This document shows, in pieces, positions 43,853-52,345 of a DNA stretch of 64,000 bases; the stretch's first letter is position 1, and the number at the start of each line of letters is the position of its first letter. The position numbers and the translations under genes were made by a program. The DNA comes from REEB76 sp963774895 (GTDB taxonomy: Bacteria > Pseudomonadota > Gammaproteobacteria > Natronospirales > REEB76): the NCBI GenBank assembly GCA_963774895.1, contig CAVZGN010000003.1, forward strand, positions 248,001 through 312,000. The letters are read 5' to 3'. The notes beneath the pieces were generated by a model, which worked only from the letters and a program-made list of their open reading frames with translations, did no database searches and was not told the DNA's origin.

Positions 43853-44588
43853 GATCGAACTGGCCATCATCGGCGGAACCGGTCTGACATCGCTCAGCGG
43901 ACTCGAGATCGTACGGCGCGAAGTGGCTTATACGCCTTATGGAGAACCCTCCGGATTTCTGACATACGGAAAACTGGCGGATCGGCAAATCGTGTTCCTG
44001 CCGCGTCATGGTTATGCGTACACCATCCCACCGCACCTGGTGAACTACCGCGCCAACATCTGGGCTTTGAAGAGCATTGGGGTACAGCGGATACTTGCGA
44101 TCGCTGCCGTCGGCGGTATCAGCTACGACATGCAACCCGGATGGATCGCGTTCCCTGACCAGATTATCGACTATACCTACGGACGGGCGCACAGTTTTTT
44201 TGAACTCAATTCGGAAAACCTCGCGCATGTGGATTTCACCCAACCTTACGATGCCAGCTTACGGCAGCAGCTGATAGCTGCCGCCCGTTCAGCGAACTTG
44301 CAGTTCATCGGCAAGGGTACCTATGGTGCCACCCAGGGGCCGCGACTTGAGACTGCTGCAGAGATCCGCAGGATGGAGCGCGATGGCTGTGATCTGGTGG
44401 GCATGACTGGCATGCCGGAAGCCGCATTGGCGCGTGAGCAGAACCTTGCCTATGCTTGCTGCGCAGTGATTGCCAACTGTGCGGCGGGTAAAAGCCATGG
44501 AGATATCCATGCCGAAATCGAAATTTATCTAAAACAAGGTATGGACCAAGTACGCAAACTGCTGCAGACATTACTCGAGAGCGATTGA
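43845..44588 (+). CDS. S-methyl-5'-thioinosine phosphorylase
   Basis: 247 residues of the PNP/MTA phosphorylase family. IIGGTGLTSLSGLEIVRRE, FLPRHGYAYTIPPHLVNYR (phosphate-binding RHG), GTYGATQGPRLETAAEIRR and DLVGMTGMPEAALAREQNL mark it. In Pseudomonas aeruginosa the enzyme in this position prefers methylthioinosine, which it splits into hypoxanthine and methylthioribose 1-phosphate. The substrate here is inferred from operon context with hpt; methylthioadenosine cannot be excluded. Start ATG 43845. Confidence 0.85.
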   Translation: MNRIELAIIGGTGLTSLSGLEIVRREVAYTPYGEPSGFLTYGKLADRQIVFLPRHGYAYTIPPHLVNYRANIWALKSIGVQRILAIAAVGGISYDMQPGWIAFPDQIIDYTYGRAHSFFELNSENLAHVDFTQPYDASLRQQLIAAARSANLQFIGKGTYGATQGPRLETAAEIRRMERDGCDLVGMTGMPEAALAREQNLAYACCAVIANCAAGKSHGDIHAEIEIYLKQGMDQVRKLLQTLLESD

Positions 44589-44632
44589 CAGGGCCGTTGA
44601 TGCGCGGCACGCCATGCCATGACTCTGCGTGA

Positions 44633-45346
44633 TTACTCTGGCGCCTTACTGGGTGTAACCAGCACTAATACACCAAACAGCGGTTGATCGAAATAATTCA
44701 ATTTACCGGCATCGATGCGACGGTCCTGCGTCAGTCGATACCACTGGAACTGCGTCGAGGAATCTCCGGATGCAGCCGGCTGCTGGCTATCGGGTGTGTT
44801 GACTTTAGCCAGAGTACCGCGGTAGACCAGATCAAGATCGAAATGTAGATAGGGACCGGTTGTGCTGAGCCTGGCGATGCCGTAGACCGGCGTAGCAACT
44901 CCGGTATTGGTTGCGGCTGCCGGTGCCTGTGTGGTGCTGGCGGTAGGTGCGGCTGGCGGCGGTATACCGATGCGTACGAAAAGCGCGGTGGCGCGGTCGA
45001 TGGCTGGTTGTGTCCAGGCGATTCGCAGCAGCGGTTGGTAGTCGGACGAACGCGCAAGCTTCTGCCAGTCATTCGAGAGTCGGAAACTGGAAGGCGCAAG
45101 CTGCATATAGGGCAGCCCGCTGCCGGTCGGGTTGGGCGGCACAGCGCTGTCCCAATCCGGCAAACCCGGGTTCACGGGCCAGGCTTCAAGGGAACCGGCA
45201 CTGGGGTCGGTATAGCGGAACACGATGAGTTCCACGTTGTACCAGTTGGGTGCACGGGTAGGTGCCGCGGGTGTGCCGGCCGCCTGTGCCAGCAGCGGCA
45301 ACGACAGCAGGATAGAGAGCCATGGGGTGATAAGCGGAATCTTCAC
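44633..45346 (-). CDS. CsiV-family periplasmic protein
   Basis: 237 residues with a signal peptide (LITPWLSILLSLPLLAQAA). The conserved start of the mature part is PNWYNVELIVFRY, and the C-terminus has LHFDLDLVYRG and RRIDAGKLNYFDQPLFGVLV. In Vibrio cholerae CsiV lies beside mfd and is a peptidoglycan-binding inhibitor partner for a D-amino-acid response. Here too it is directly downstream of mfd. A central Ala/Pro/Thr-rich insertion (about 128-150) is low in complexity. Function here is inferred. Confidence 0.8.
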   Translation of the reverse strand: MKIPLITPWLSILLSLPLLAQAAGTPAAPTRAPNWYNVELIVFRYTDPSAGSLEAWPVNPGLPDWDSAVPPNPTGSGLPYMQLAPSSFRLSNDWQKLARSSDYQPLLRIAWTQPAIDRATALFVRIGIPPPAAPTASTTQAPAAATNTGVATPVYGIARLSTTGPYLHFDLDLVYRGTLAKVNTPDSQQPAASGDSSTQFQWYRLTQDRRIDAGKLNYFDQPLFGVLVLVTPSKAPE

Positions 45347-45426
45347 ACGCGTATCCTGTAGTGATTAATCTCGAGCGGTCAGGCCGGGCCCCGACTAGTG
45401 TAAACGCTAGCCATGTTTATAAGCTA

Positions 45427-48400
45427 TCAGGCCGCAGCAGCTTTCCTGTCAAGTTTCTCCAACAAGGTAATCACGCTTGCAAAGCGCTGGTCCGCATCCT
45501 GCATCTCCAGCAAGAAGCGCAGGCGATTGCTGCCGTCCAGTTTATAGTGCTGTGGCTGCTGCTGGATCAGCTTTATCACAGTACCGGGATCCACCGTGGT
45601 TGAATCCAAGAAGCTGATGCGACCGCCGGCAGGCCCGGCTTCGATCTTGCGCACCCCCAGGGCCGAGGCCATGAGTTTAAGCTCGGCGATGCGGAACAGG
45701 GTCTTGGCCGGGACCGGCAGCAGGCCGAATCGATCGATCATTTCCACCTGCAGATCCTTGAGTTGTTCCTCGTTTTTACAGCTGGCGATGCGCTTGTAGA
45801 GTGTCAGGCGAAGATGCACATCGTCGATGTAATTAGCGGGCAGCAACGCCGGCATATGCATATCAATTTCCGGGTCGTGATCCAAAGGGGCTTCCAAATC
45901 CAGAGTTTCGCCGGATTTGAGGGCGCGCACTGCGCGTTCCAATAGTTCAGTGTAGAGGGTGAATCCCACTTCCTGGATCTGGCCGCTCTGTTCATCGCCC
46001 AATAATTCACCGGCACCGCGTATCTCAAGGTCATGGGTGGCCAGAGTGAATCCAGCACCCAACTCCTCGAGGGATTCGATGGCCTCGAGGCGCTTGATCG
46101 CATCCGGCGTGAGCAGGCTTCTCGGTGGGATGATGAGGTAGGCGTAGGCGCGGTGGTGCGAGCGGCCTACGCGGCCGCGCAACTGGTGCAGCTGCGCCAG
46201 CCCGAATTTATCGGCGCGCTGGATGACGATGGTGTTGGCGCTGGGTACGTCGATGCCGCTTTCGATGATGGTGGTGCATACCAGCAGGTTGAAACGCCGG
46301 TGATAGAAATCCAGCATCACCTGTTCCAGTTCACGTTCGTGCATTTGGCCATGGGCGATGCGCACTTCAGCGCCGGGCACCAATTTGGAAAGTTGCATGG
46401 CGGTTTTCTCGATGGTGTCCACGCTGTTGTGTACGAAATACACCTGGCCACCGCGTTTGATCTCTCGCAGGCAGGCTTCCTGTATCAGCCCATCCTGCCA
46501 TTCAGTGACGAAAGTCTTGACCGCCAGGCGTTCCACCGGCGGGGTGGCGATGATGGATAGTTCCCGCAGACCTGCCAGTGACATGTTGAGGGTGCGGGGG
46601 ATGGGCGTGGCGGTGAGCGTCAACATGTCCACCTGGGCACGCAGCCGCTTGAGTTTCTCCTTGTGTTGCACACCGAAACGATGTTCTTCGTCGATGATCA
46701 CCAGGCCCAGATCCCTGAACTTCAGTTCGTCCCGCAATAACGCATGCGTCCCGATGACGATATCCACGCTGCCGGCGGCGATCGCTTGCATGACCATGTG
46801 CTGTTGTTTGCCGGTGCGAAAGCGCGACAGCACCTCAATGCGCACCGGCCAGTTTGCGAAACGGTCGTGGAAGGTCTGGGCATGCTGTTGGGCCAGTAGC
46901 GTGGTGGGCACCAGTAATGCCACCTGCTTGCCTCCCTGCACCGCCACGAAAGCGGCGCGCAAAGCCACCTCGGTCTTGCCAAAACCCACATCGCCGCAGA
47001 TCACCCGGTCCATGGGATTTCCAGCGGTCATATCATTGATGACGCCGTTGATGGCGGTGAATTGATCCGGGGTCTCGTCGAAGGGAAAGCCTTCGGCGAA
47101 CGCCTGGTAATCCAGCTCGTCGAATCTGAAAGCGTGGCCCTCGCGGGCGGCGCGTCGCGCATAGATGTCCAGCAGCTCTGCGGCCACATCCCTGACTTGT
47201 TCAGCAGCCCGACGCTTGGCTTTTAGCCATTGATCGCTGCCCAGGCGGTGCAGGGGCGCGCTTTCCGGGGCGCTGCCACTGTAGCGTGAGATCAGGTGCA
47301 AGGAAGACACCGGCACGTACAGCTTGTCGCCGCCGGCGTATTCCAGCATCAGGAATTCCGTCTGGATTCCGTTCAAGTCCAGCAACTGCAGTCCCAGATA
47401 GCGGCCCACGCCGTATTCCTGATGCACCACCGGAGCGCCTTGGGCGAGCGCCGCCAGGTCGCGCAGGATATTCTCCGGGTCGCGGCTGTTGGTGCGCCGG
47501 CTCGATAGCCGCACGCGCTGGCCGAATAATTGTTCTTCGGCGATAATGGCGACACCGGCTTCTGGAAGTAGCAGCCCGCGTTCCAACGGTGCAATGCACA
47601 ACCCGATGCGGGCATCACTGTCTAGGAATGCAGACCAGCCTGCGACGGATACCGGTTTCAAATCCCGGAGTGCCAGCAGTTCCAGCAGATACTCACGCCG
47701 GCCGGCGGATTCGGCCGCGAATAGAACGCGTCCGGTGAATTTCTCGAGGAAGTCCAGCAGTTTCCCAACCGGCTCCGGGGCCCGGCTTTCCACCCGCAGT
47801 GGCGGCGGTGCGGCAGTATCGAAATTGATCGCATCCTTCTCCGGGAATTCAAAGCTCTGTATATGAATACGCGGCCGTGTGCCCAGTGATGCCTGGATTG
47901 TTTCTGGCGGCAGCCATAGCTCATCCGGGCGCAGCAGAGGACGTTCCAAGTCATGGCGGTATTGTTCATAGCGTTCAGTGATCTGCGTCCATGCCTGGGT
48001 CATGGCGCCGGCGGTATCTTCCAGCAGTGCGATTTGGGTATCGGCAGGCAAATAATCAAACAGGCTGGAAGATTCATCAAAAAAAAGTGCCGCATAGTAC
48101 TCGATGCCCGCTGGCGCCAGACCATGGCTCACATCTCGATAGATCGGGTTTTTCTGCGGATCACCCTCGAAGCGCGCACGATAACGCTGACGGAAACCGC
48201 GGATGCCTACTTCGTCCATGGGAAACTCGCGTGCCGGCAGTAGCCGGATCTCCCGGATCACGTCCTTGGATAACTGGGTCTCGGGATCAAATCGACGGAT
48301 GCTTTCGATCTCATCATCCAAGAGATCGATACGGAAGGGCACGTCACTGCCCATGGGGAAGATGTCCAGCAAGGCTCCGCGTACCGCGAACTCGCCGTGT

Positions 48401-48882
48401 TCCATGACCTGCGGCACCGAGGCGTAACCGGCGGCGCTGAGCCGCTGGCGCATGGCTGCCGGATCCAGACGTTCACCGACCTTAAGCAGGAATGCGTTAG
48501 CGGATATATATAGGGGTGGCGGCAAGCGTTGCATCAAGGTAGCTGCCGCAATGATGAGCACGCCGCGCCGCACGTCAGGCAGTGACGCGAGTGTGGCAAG
48601 GCGTTCGGAGATGATGTCCTGATGAGGCGAGAACCTGTCGTAGGGCAAGGTCTCCCAGTCCGGGAACAAGTGCATCGGTAAAGATTGGTCGCCGAGGTAA
48701 AAGTGCAGCTCATCCTGGATGCGCTCGGCTTCCCGGGCCGTGGGCGTCACCAGCAAGAGTGGTGCATCGCTGAGTCGGGCTGCCTCGGCCAACGCCAGGC
48801 TGGCGCTGCTGCCGTACAGACGGCCCCAGCGCAGCGATTGCGAGAACTGGGGTAACGAGGGTTGAAGCAGAGTGCTGTTCAT
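45427..48882 (-). CDS. mfd: Transcription-repair coupling factor Mfd
   Basis: Mfd pushes stalled RNA polymerase off damaged DNA and recruits UvrA. From ATG 48882 (48894 also possible) it has about 1151 residues. The UvrB-homology region starts WGRLYGSSASLALAEA. The RNA-polymerase-interaction domain reads VHQEYGVGRYLGLQLLDLNG. The motor has Walker A GDVGFGKTEVALRAAF, DEEH in VIIDEEHRFGV and TATPIPRTLNM. The C-terminal TRCF domain (IRGAGELLGDEQSGQIQEVG) is complete. The frame remains open to 48942 through a terminator-like hairpin, so the longer start is unlikely. Confidence 0.96.
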   Translation of the reverse strand: MNSTLLQPSLPQFSQSLRWGRLYGSSASLALAEAARLSDAPLLLVTPTAREAERIQDELHFYLGDQSLPMHLFPDWETLPYDRFSPHQDIISERLATLASLPDVRRGVLIIAAATLMQRLPPPLYISANAFLLKVGERLDPAAMRQRLSAAGYASVPQVMEHGEFAVRGALLDIFPMGSDVPFRIDLLDDEIESIRRFDPETQLSKDVIREIRLLPAREFPMDEVGIRGFRQRYRARFEGDPQKNPIYRDVSHGLAPAGIEYYAALFFDESSSLFDYLPADTQIALLEDTAGAMTQAWTQITERYEQYRHDLERPLLRPDELWLPPETIQASLGTRPRIHIQSFEFPEKDAINFDTAAPPPLRVESRAPEPVGKLLDFLEKFTGRVLFAAESAGRREYLLELLALRDLKPVSVAGWSAFLDSDARIGLCIAPLERGLLLPEAGVAIIAEEQLFGQRVRLSSRRTNSRDPENILRDLAALAQGAPVVHQEYGVGRYLGLQLLDLNGIQTEFLMLEYAGGDKLYVPVSSLHLISRYSGSAPESAPLHRLGSDQWLKAKRRAAEQVRDVAAELLDIYARRAAREGHAFRFDELDYQAFAEGFPFDETPDQFTAINGVINDMTAGNPMDRVICGDVGFGKTEVALRAAFVAVQGGKQVALLVPTTLLAQQHAQTFHDRFANWPVRIEVLSRFRTGKQQHMVMQAIAAGSVDIVIGTHALLRDELKFRDLGLVIIDEEHRFGVQHKEKLKRLRAQVDMLTLTATPIPRTLNMSLAGLRELSIIATPPVERLAVKTFVTEWQDGLIQEACLREIKRGGQVYFVHNSVDTIEKTAMQLSKLVPGAEVRIAHGQMHERELEQVMLDFYHRRFNLLVCTTIIESGIDVPSANTIVIQRADKFGLAQLHQLRGRVGRSHHRAYAYLIIPPRSLLTPDAIKRLEAIESLEELGAGFTLATHDLEIRGAGELLGDEQSGQIQEVGFTLYTELLERAVRALKSGETLDLEAPLDHDPEIDMHMPALLPANYIDDVHLRLTLYKRIASCKNEEQLKDLQVEMIDRFGLLPVPAKTLFRIAELKLMASALGVRKIEAGPAGGRISFLDSTTVDPGTVIKLIQQQPQHYKLDGSNRLRFLLEMQDADQRFASVITLLEKLDRKAAAA

Positions 48883-48900
48883 TTCCAAATGCATAAATGC

Positions 48901-48925
48901 GCCCACCCCGCTGCGCGGGGTGGGC
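48901..48925 (-). terminator. Strong GC hairpin between aguB and mfd
   Basis: GCCCACCCCG-CTGCG-CGGGGTGGGC is a perfect 10-bp stem with a 5-base loop, 34 bases beyond the aguB stop on the minus strand. The downstream side reads GCATTTATGC and lacks a long T-run, so termination may be weak or factor-assisted. It could also act as a processing site in an aguAB-mfd message. Confidence 0.55.
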
Positions 48926-48958
48926 AAAGTGTGTAACGGCAATCCGTCGCCGGATTGT

Positions 48959-49852
48959 TCAATCCCGAAAGCGTTTCAGCAAATCACCATAGGCGTCGAT
49001 GCGCCGGTCGCGCAGATACGGCCAGATGCGGCGTACAGCTTCAGAACGCTCCAGGTCCACGTCAGCGCTCAATACCGTAGGTGTATCGCTCGGGGCTTGC
49101 TGCAAGATTTCCCCCTGCGGTCCACAGATGAAGCTGGATCCCCAGAAGCGTATGCCGGTGCTACGTCCCGATGGATCTTTCTCGGTACCGACACGGTTAC
49201 ACACCATCACCGGCAGGCCGTTGGCCACTGCGTGGGCCCGTTGGATGGTGATCCAAGCATCCTGCTGGCGGCTCTGTTCAGCCGCATCGTCTTCTTCAGT
49301 CCAGCCGATGGCGGTGGGATAGAGCAGCAGCTCCGCACCTGCCAATGCCATCAAGCGCGCAGCTTCCGGATACCACTGGTCCCAGCATACCAGTACTCCC
49401 AGTTGGCCCACGGAAGTCTTGACCGGATGAAACCCCAGATCGCCGGGAGTGAAATAAAATTTCTCGGAATAGCCGGGATCATCCGGGATGTGCATTTTGC
49501 GGTACATGCCCGCCAGGCTGCCGTCATTCTCCAGGACCACCGCGGTATTGTGGTAAATCCCCGGGGCGCGCCGTTCGAACAGTGAAGCGACGATCACCAC
49601 GCCCAGTTCCTTTGCCAATGCGCCCAGTTCTTTCGTAGATGGACCCGGAATGGTCTCGGCCAGGTCAAACATCCGGGTATCTTCCGTCTGGCAGAAATAC
49701 AGACTGGTATGCAGCTCCTGCAGCAACACCAGTTTTGCACCGCGTGCGGCGGCAGTGCGGATGCCTTGGATGCTCTCCGCCAGGTTACGGGCGTGATCAG
49801 CGCTGCAGCTTTGCTGCACCAGGCCAGTTTTAAGGCTTTTCTGTTTCGTCAT
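48959..49852 (-). CDS. aguB: N-carbamoylputrescine amidase
   Basis: AguB hydrolyses N-carbamoylputrescine to putrescine, carbon dioxide and ammonia. The 297-residue nitrilase-fold enzyme has the catalytic triad in LVLLQELHTSLYF (Glu), MYRKMHIPDDPGYSEKFYF (Lys) and GVLVCWDQWYPEAARL (Cys). Its start overlaps the aguA stop by 4 bases, which confirms the agmatine pathway. Confidence 0.95.
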   Translation of the reverse strand: MTKQKSLKTGLVQQSCSADHARNLAESIQGIRTAAARGAKLVLLQELHTSLYFCQTEDTRMFDLAETIPGPSTKELGALAKELGVVIVASLFERRAPGIYHNTAVVLENDGSLAGMYRKMHIPDDPGYSEKFYFTPGDLGFHPVKTSVGQLGVLVCWDQWYPEAARLMALAGAELLLYPTAIGWTEEDDAAEQSRQQDAWITIQRAHAVANGLPVMVCNRVGTEKDPSGRSTGIRFWGSSFICGPQGEILQQAPSDTPTVLSADVDLERSEAVRRIWPYLRDRRIDAYGDLLKRFRD

Positions 49853-50904
49853 ATGGGCAAGCTATCCGGAATGACGCCTTTTGGAAGCTGCATGCTGACA
49901 CAGTGCAGGCTGCCATACTGGTAGATCAGTGGTCGGCACATGACTGGCACGATCTTTCGACCGGCAAACACCGGTTTAAGCGCCGCCAGCGCGGCATTAT
50001 CCGCCGCAACATTATAGGTCGGCATGAGCACTGCACCGTTGATGATAAGGAAGTTTGCATAGGTGGCGGGCAGCCGCCGTCCGCTGCTGTCATGCAATGC
50101 GCCCGGCCATGGCAAAGGCACCAGTTTGTAGGGCGATCCATCCGGCTGTCGCAAAGCACGCAGTTCTGCTTCCATGGCCTTGAGTTCTGGAAATTGCGGG
50201 TCGTTGGTGTCATCACATGCCTGGAAGGCGATGCTGCGGGTGTCGCAGAAACGTGCCAGGGTATCGATATGCCCATCGGTATCATCCCCATCGATAGCAC
50301 CATGTTGGAGCCACAGGATACGCTCCACGCCGAATAGTTGCCGGAGCTCCTGATCAATCTGTTCTCGCGACATGCGCGGGTTGCGATTGGGGTTCAGTAG
50401 GCAGCTTTCCGTCGTCAGCAGGGTGTCGGCGCCATCCACTTCGATGCTGCCGCCTTCCAACACCAGCTGGAGTCTTTCCATGGGTGTTGTACCGAAGGCG
50501 CCGAGATCATGCAGTCTGCAGGCGATCTCATTATCAAAGTTGTGGGGGTATTTGTTTCCCCAGCCATTGAAGATGAAATCCAGCAGCACCAGGCTGCCGC
50601 CCTTCAATACGGTGATCGGGCCATGATCCCGGGCCCAGGCGTCGTTGGATGGCAGTGGAAACAGGTGCAACCGATCCGTACGTCCGCCCGCATCTCTTAC
50701 CAATTTGTGGATTCTGTGGGCATGCGTTTCATCCATGCAGGTGATAACAACCTGTTCACGCAGGCTGATTTCTTTTGCCAGCTGGGCATGACAAGCTTCC
50801 ACGGAAGCATAATCGGGACTCCAGTCACCGTCGCTACGCGGCCAGGTGAGCATTACGCCGCTCTGAGGCGCCCATTCGGGTGGCAAGTAATATTGGGTGT
50901 TCAT
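49849..50904 (-). CDS. aguA: Agmatine deiminase
   Basis: AguA converts agmatine to N-carbamoylputrescine. The 351 residues start YYLPPEWAPQSGVMLTWPRS. They carry the guanidine-modifying-enzyme motifs NDAWARDHGPITVL, LEGGSIEVDGADTLLTT and DGHIDTLARF (catalytic His). The nucleophile Cys is in the C-terminal YGSLHCVSMQLPKG. Together with aguB it gives putrescine from arginine-derived agmatine. No speA is visible in the window. Confidence 0.96.
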   Translation of the reverse strand: MNTQYYLPPEWAPQSGVMLTWPRSDGDWSPDYASVEACHAQLAKEISLREQVVITCMDETHAHRIHKLVRDAGGRTDRLHLFPLPSNDAWARDHGPITVLKGGSLVLLDFIFNGWGNKYPHNFDNEIACRLHDLGAFGTTPMERLQLVLEGGSIEVDGADTLLTTESCLLNPNRNPRMSREQIDQELRQLFGVERILWLQHGAIDGDDTDGHIDTLARFCDTRSIAFQACDDTNDPQFPELKAMEAELRALRQPDGSPYKLVPLPWPGALHDSSGRRLPATYANFLIINGAVLMPTYNVAADNAALAALKPVFAGRKIVPVMCRPLIYQYGSLHCVSMQLPKGVIPDSLPI

Positions 50905-50930
50905 TCAATCATAATGATGTCAGATACGAA

Positions 50931-50952
50931 GCGCCCGGCTTCTGCCGGGCGC
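50931..50952 (-). terminator. Terminator-like hairpin before aguA
   Basis: GCGCCCGGC-TTCT-GCCGGGCGC is a perfect 9-bp stem with a 4-base loop, 27 bases beyond the stop of the minus-strand gene 50979-51485. It is followed on the minus strand by TTCGTATCT, a weak T-rich tail. It probably ends that transcript before aguA begins. Confidence 0.6.
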
Positions 50953-50978
50953 ATTCCAGGCTCGTGTATAACGGGCCG

Positions 50979-51485
50979 TCAGTGTTTACTCGGATCGCTG
51001 TTGAAGGGATGATCTTTCATTACCGTATGTATGACCAGATTGTATTCGAAATAAACTACATAACTGGGGTACACCCAACGGGTGATAGGTGGGTGTAGCT
51101 TGCTGCCCGGATCAGGTACCGCGGGTAATTTTTCCTGGGGTGCGCCAAATATATGCTCCACGTTCTGCATGCTCATTCCGCGGATGGGCATGCTGGGGCC
51201 GTTATTCGACAGCACGGGCATGGCGGCGGTGGCCGCAGTTGGGGCAGTGGCTGACACTGTGGCGTTAGCTGCGGTTGCGGCCGCAGGTGCTGCAGATGCG
51301 GCAGTTGCGGATTCAGGCTGGGATACAGTAGCGGAGGCTTGCGTGGTGGTGGCAGCCATGGCATGGGTAGCAGTGGCCGCCGCAGGCGGAGATTGGGTCG
51401 ATGCGGCTGGGTCATCGGCCATGGCAACAGCCGCGTAGGCCCAAAGGCCGGCACTCAGAATGGCAAACTTGAGATAACGCCCCAT
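50979..51485 (-). CDS. Exported Ala-rich protein, unknown
   Basis: 168 residues. A signal peptide (YLKFAILSAGLWAYAAVAMA) is followed by a low-complexity region of Ala, Thr, Pro and Ser at about 24-100. A conserved-looking C-terminal part follows: GMSMQNVEHIFGAPQEKLPA then ITRWVYPSYVVYFEYNLVIH. The C-terminal layout (M-x-V-x-x-x-F-G-x-P...W-x-Y) is like small outer-membrane-assembly-type modules (SmpA/BamE-like), but identity is not established. The long Ala region probably works as a flexible periplasmic linker. Confidence 0.65.
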   Translation of the reverse strand: MGRYLKFAILSAGLWAYAAVAMADDPAASTQSPPAAATATHAMAATTTQASATVSQPESATAASAAPAAATAANATVSATAPTAATAAMPVLSNNGPSMPIRGMSMQNVEHIFGAPQEKLPAVPDPGSKLHPPITRWVYPSYVVYFEYNLVIHTVMKDHPFNSDPSKH

Positions 51486-51605
51486 GTCGGGTCTCCCCCG
51501 GTCCGTTTAATGGTCTAAATATAGCACCGTAACATAAGGCTAAAAAGCCTTTTAAGGCACAAGCTTAGATGATTTCCTTGAGAACCCAGCTTATAAGACG
51601 TTTTC

Positions 51606-52316
51606 ATGCGGTTTGAGTCCCCATTGACACAGGCTCGGTTGGTGCGCCGTTACAAGCGTTTTCTGGCTGATATGGAGTTTCCCGACGGTGGGGTAAATAC
51701 GGTCCATTGCCCCAACACCGGCGCCATGCTGGGCTGTGACCAGCCCGGCAGTCGCACGTGGCTAAGCCGGGCCGCAAACCCGGCACGTAAATATCCCTGG
51801 ACCTGGGAGTTGGTGGAGACCGAAAACAGCGTATTGGTGGGTATCCATACCGGCCGCAGCAACCGCTTGGTAGGCGAGGCCATTGGCAGTGGGCTGCTTC
51901 CACAGCTCAAGGGGTATACCCAAGTCCGGGGAGAAGTCGTGGCAGCACCGGGATTCCGGATAGATTTTGTGTTGTCCGGTCATGCCTCCCGACCCGATTG
52001 CTTTCTGGAAGTCAAGAATGTCACGGCTGCCGTAAACAGAGGAGTCGCGCTGTTTCCCGACGCCATCAGCGAGCGTGCCAGCCGCCACTTGCGTGAGTTG
52101 ATGGTCAAGCTGCGGAACGGCCAGCACGCCATGCTGTGTTTCTGCGTACAACGGGATGATGTGCGGGAAGTACGTCCCGCCGACAGCATTGATCGGATCT
52201 ATGCGCGAACCTTGCGCGAAGCGAGACAGTGTGGCGTGGAACTCTGTGCATGTGTGGCGCGCGTCTCGCCCGATGAACTTGTGTTGTATCGCAGGGTGCC
52301 CGTGAATATCGAATAA
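51606..52316 (+). CDS. sfsA: Sugar fermentation stimulation protein SfsA
   Basis: 236 residues with the family motifs ARLVRRYKRFLADMEF, HCPNTGAMLGCDQPG, RIDFVLSGHASRPDCFLEVK (predicted nuclease-like Asp-Glu-x-Lys) and FPDAISERASRHLREL. SfsA was named for an effect on maltose metabolism in E. coli; its fold suggests nucleic-acid binding and nuclease ancestry. Length matches. It is followed closely by lolC. Confidence 0.94.
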   Translation: MRFESPLTQARLVRRYKRFLADMEFPDGGVNTVHCPNTGAMLGCDQPGSRTWLSRAANPARKYPWTWELVETENSVLVGIHTGRSNRLVGEAIGSGLLPQLKGYTQVRGEVVAAPGFRIDFVLSGHASRPDCFLEVKNVTAAVNRGVALFPDAISERASRHLRELMVKLRNGQHAMLCFCVQRDDVREVRPADSIDRIYARTLREARQCGVELCACVARVSPDELVLYRRVPVNIE

Positions 52317-52345
52317 GCCTTGCTTTTGTGTTTTAATGCACGCCC

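Noticed and set aside
51082..51438. 118-codon Ala/Val-rich frame on the plus strand
   Set aside because: It is the reverse reading of the low-complexity Ala linker at 50979-51485; the minus-strand frame has a signal peptide and a structured C-terminus.
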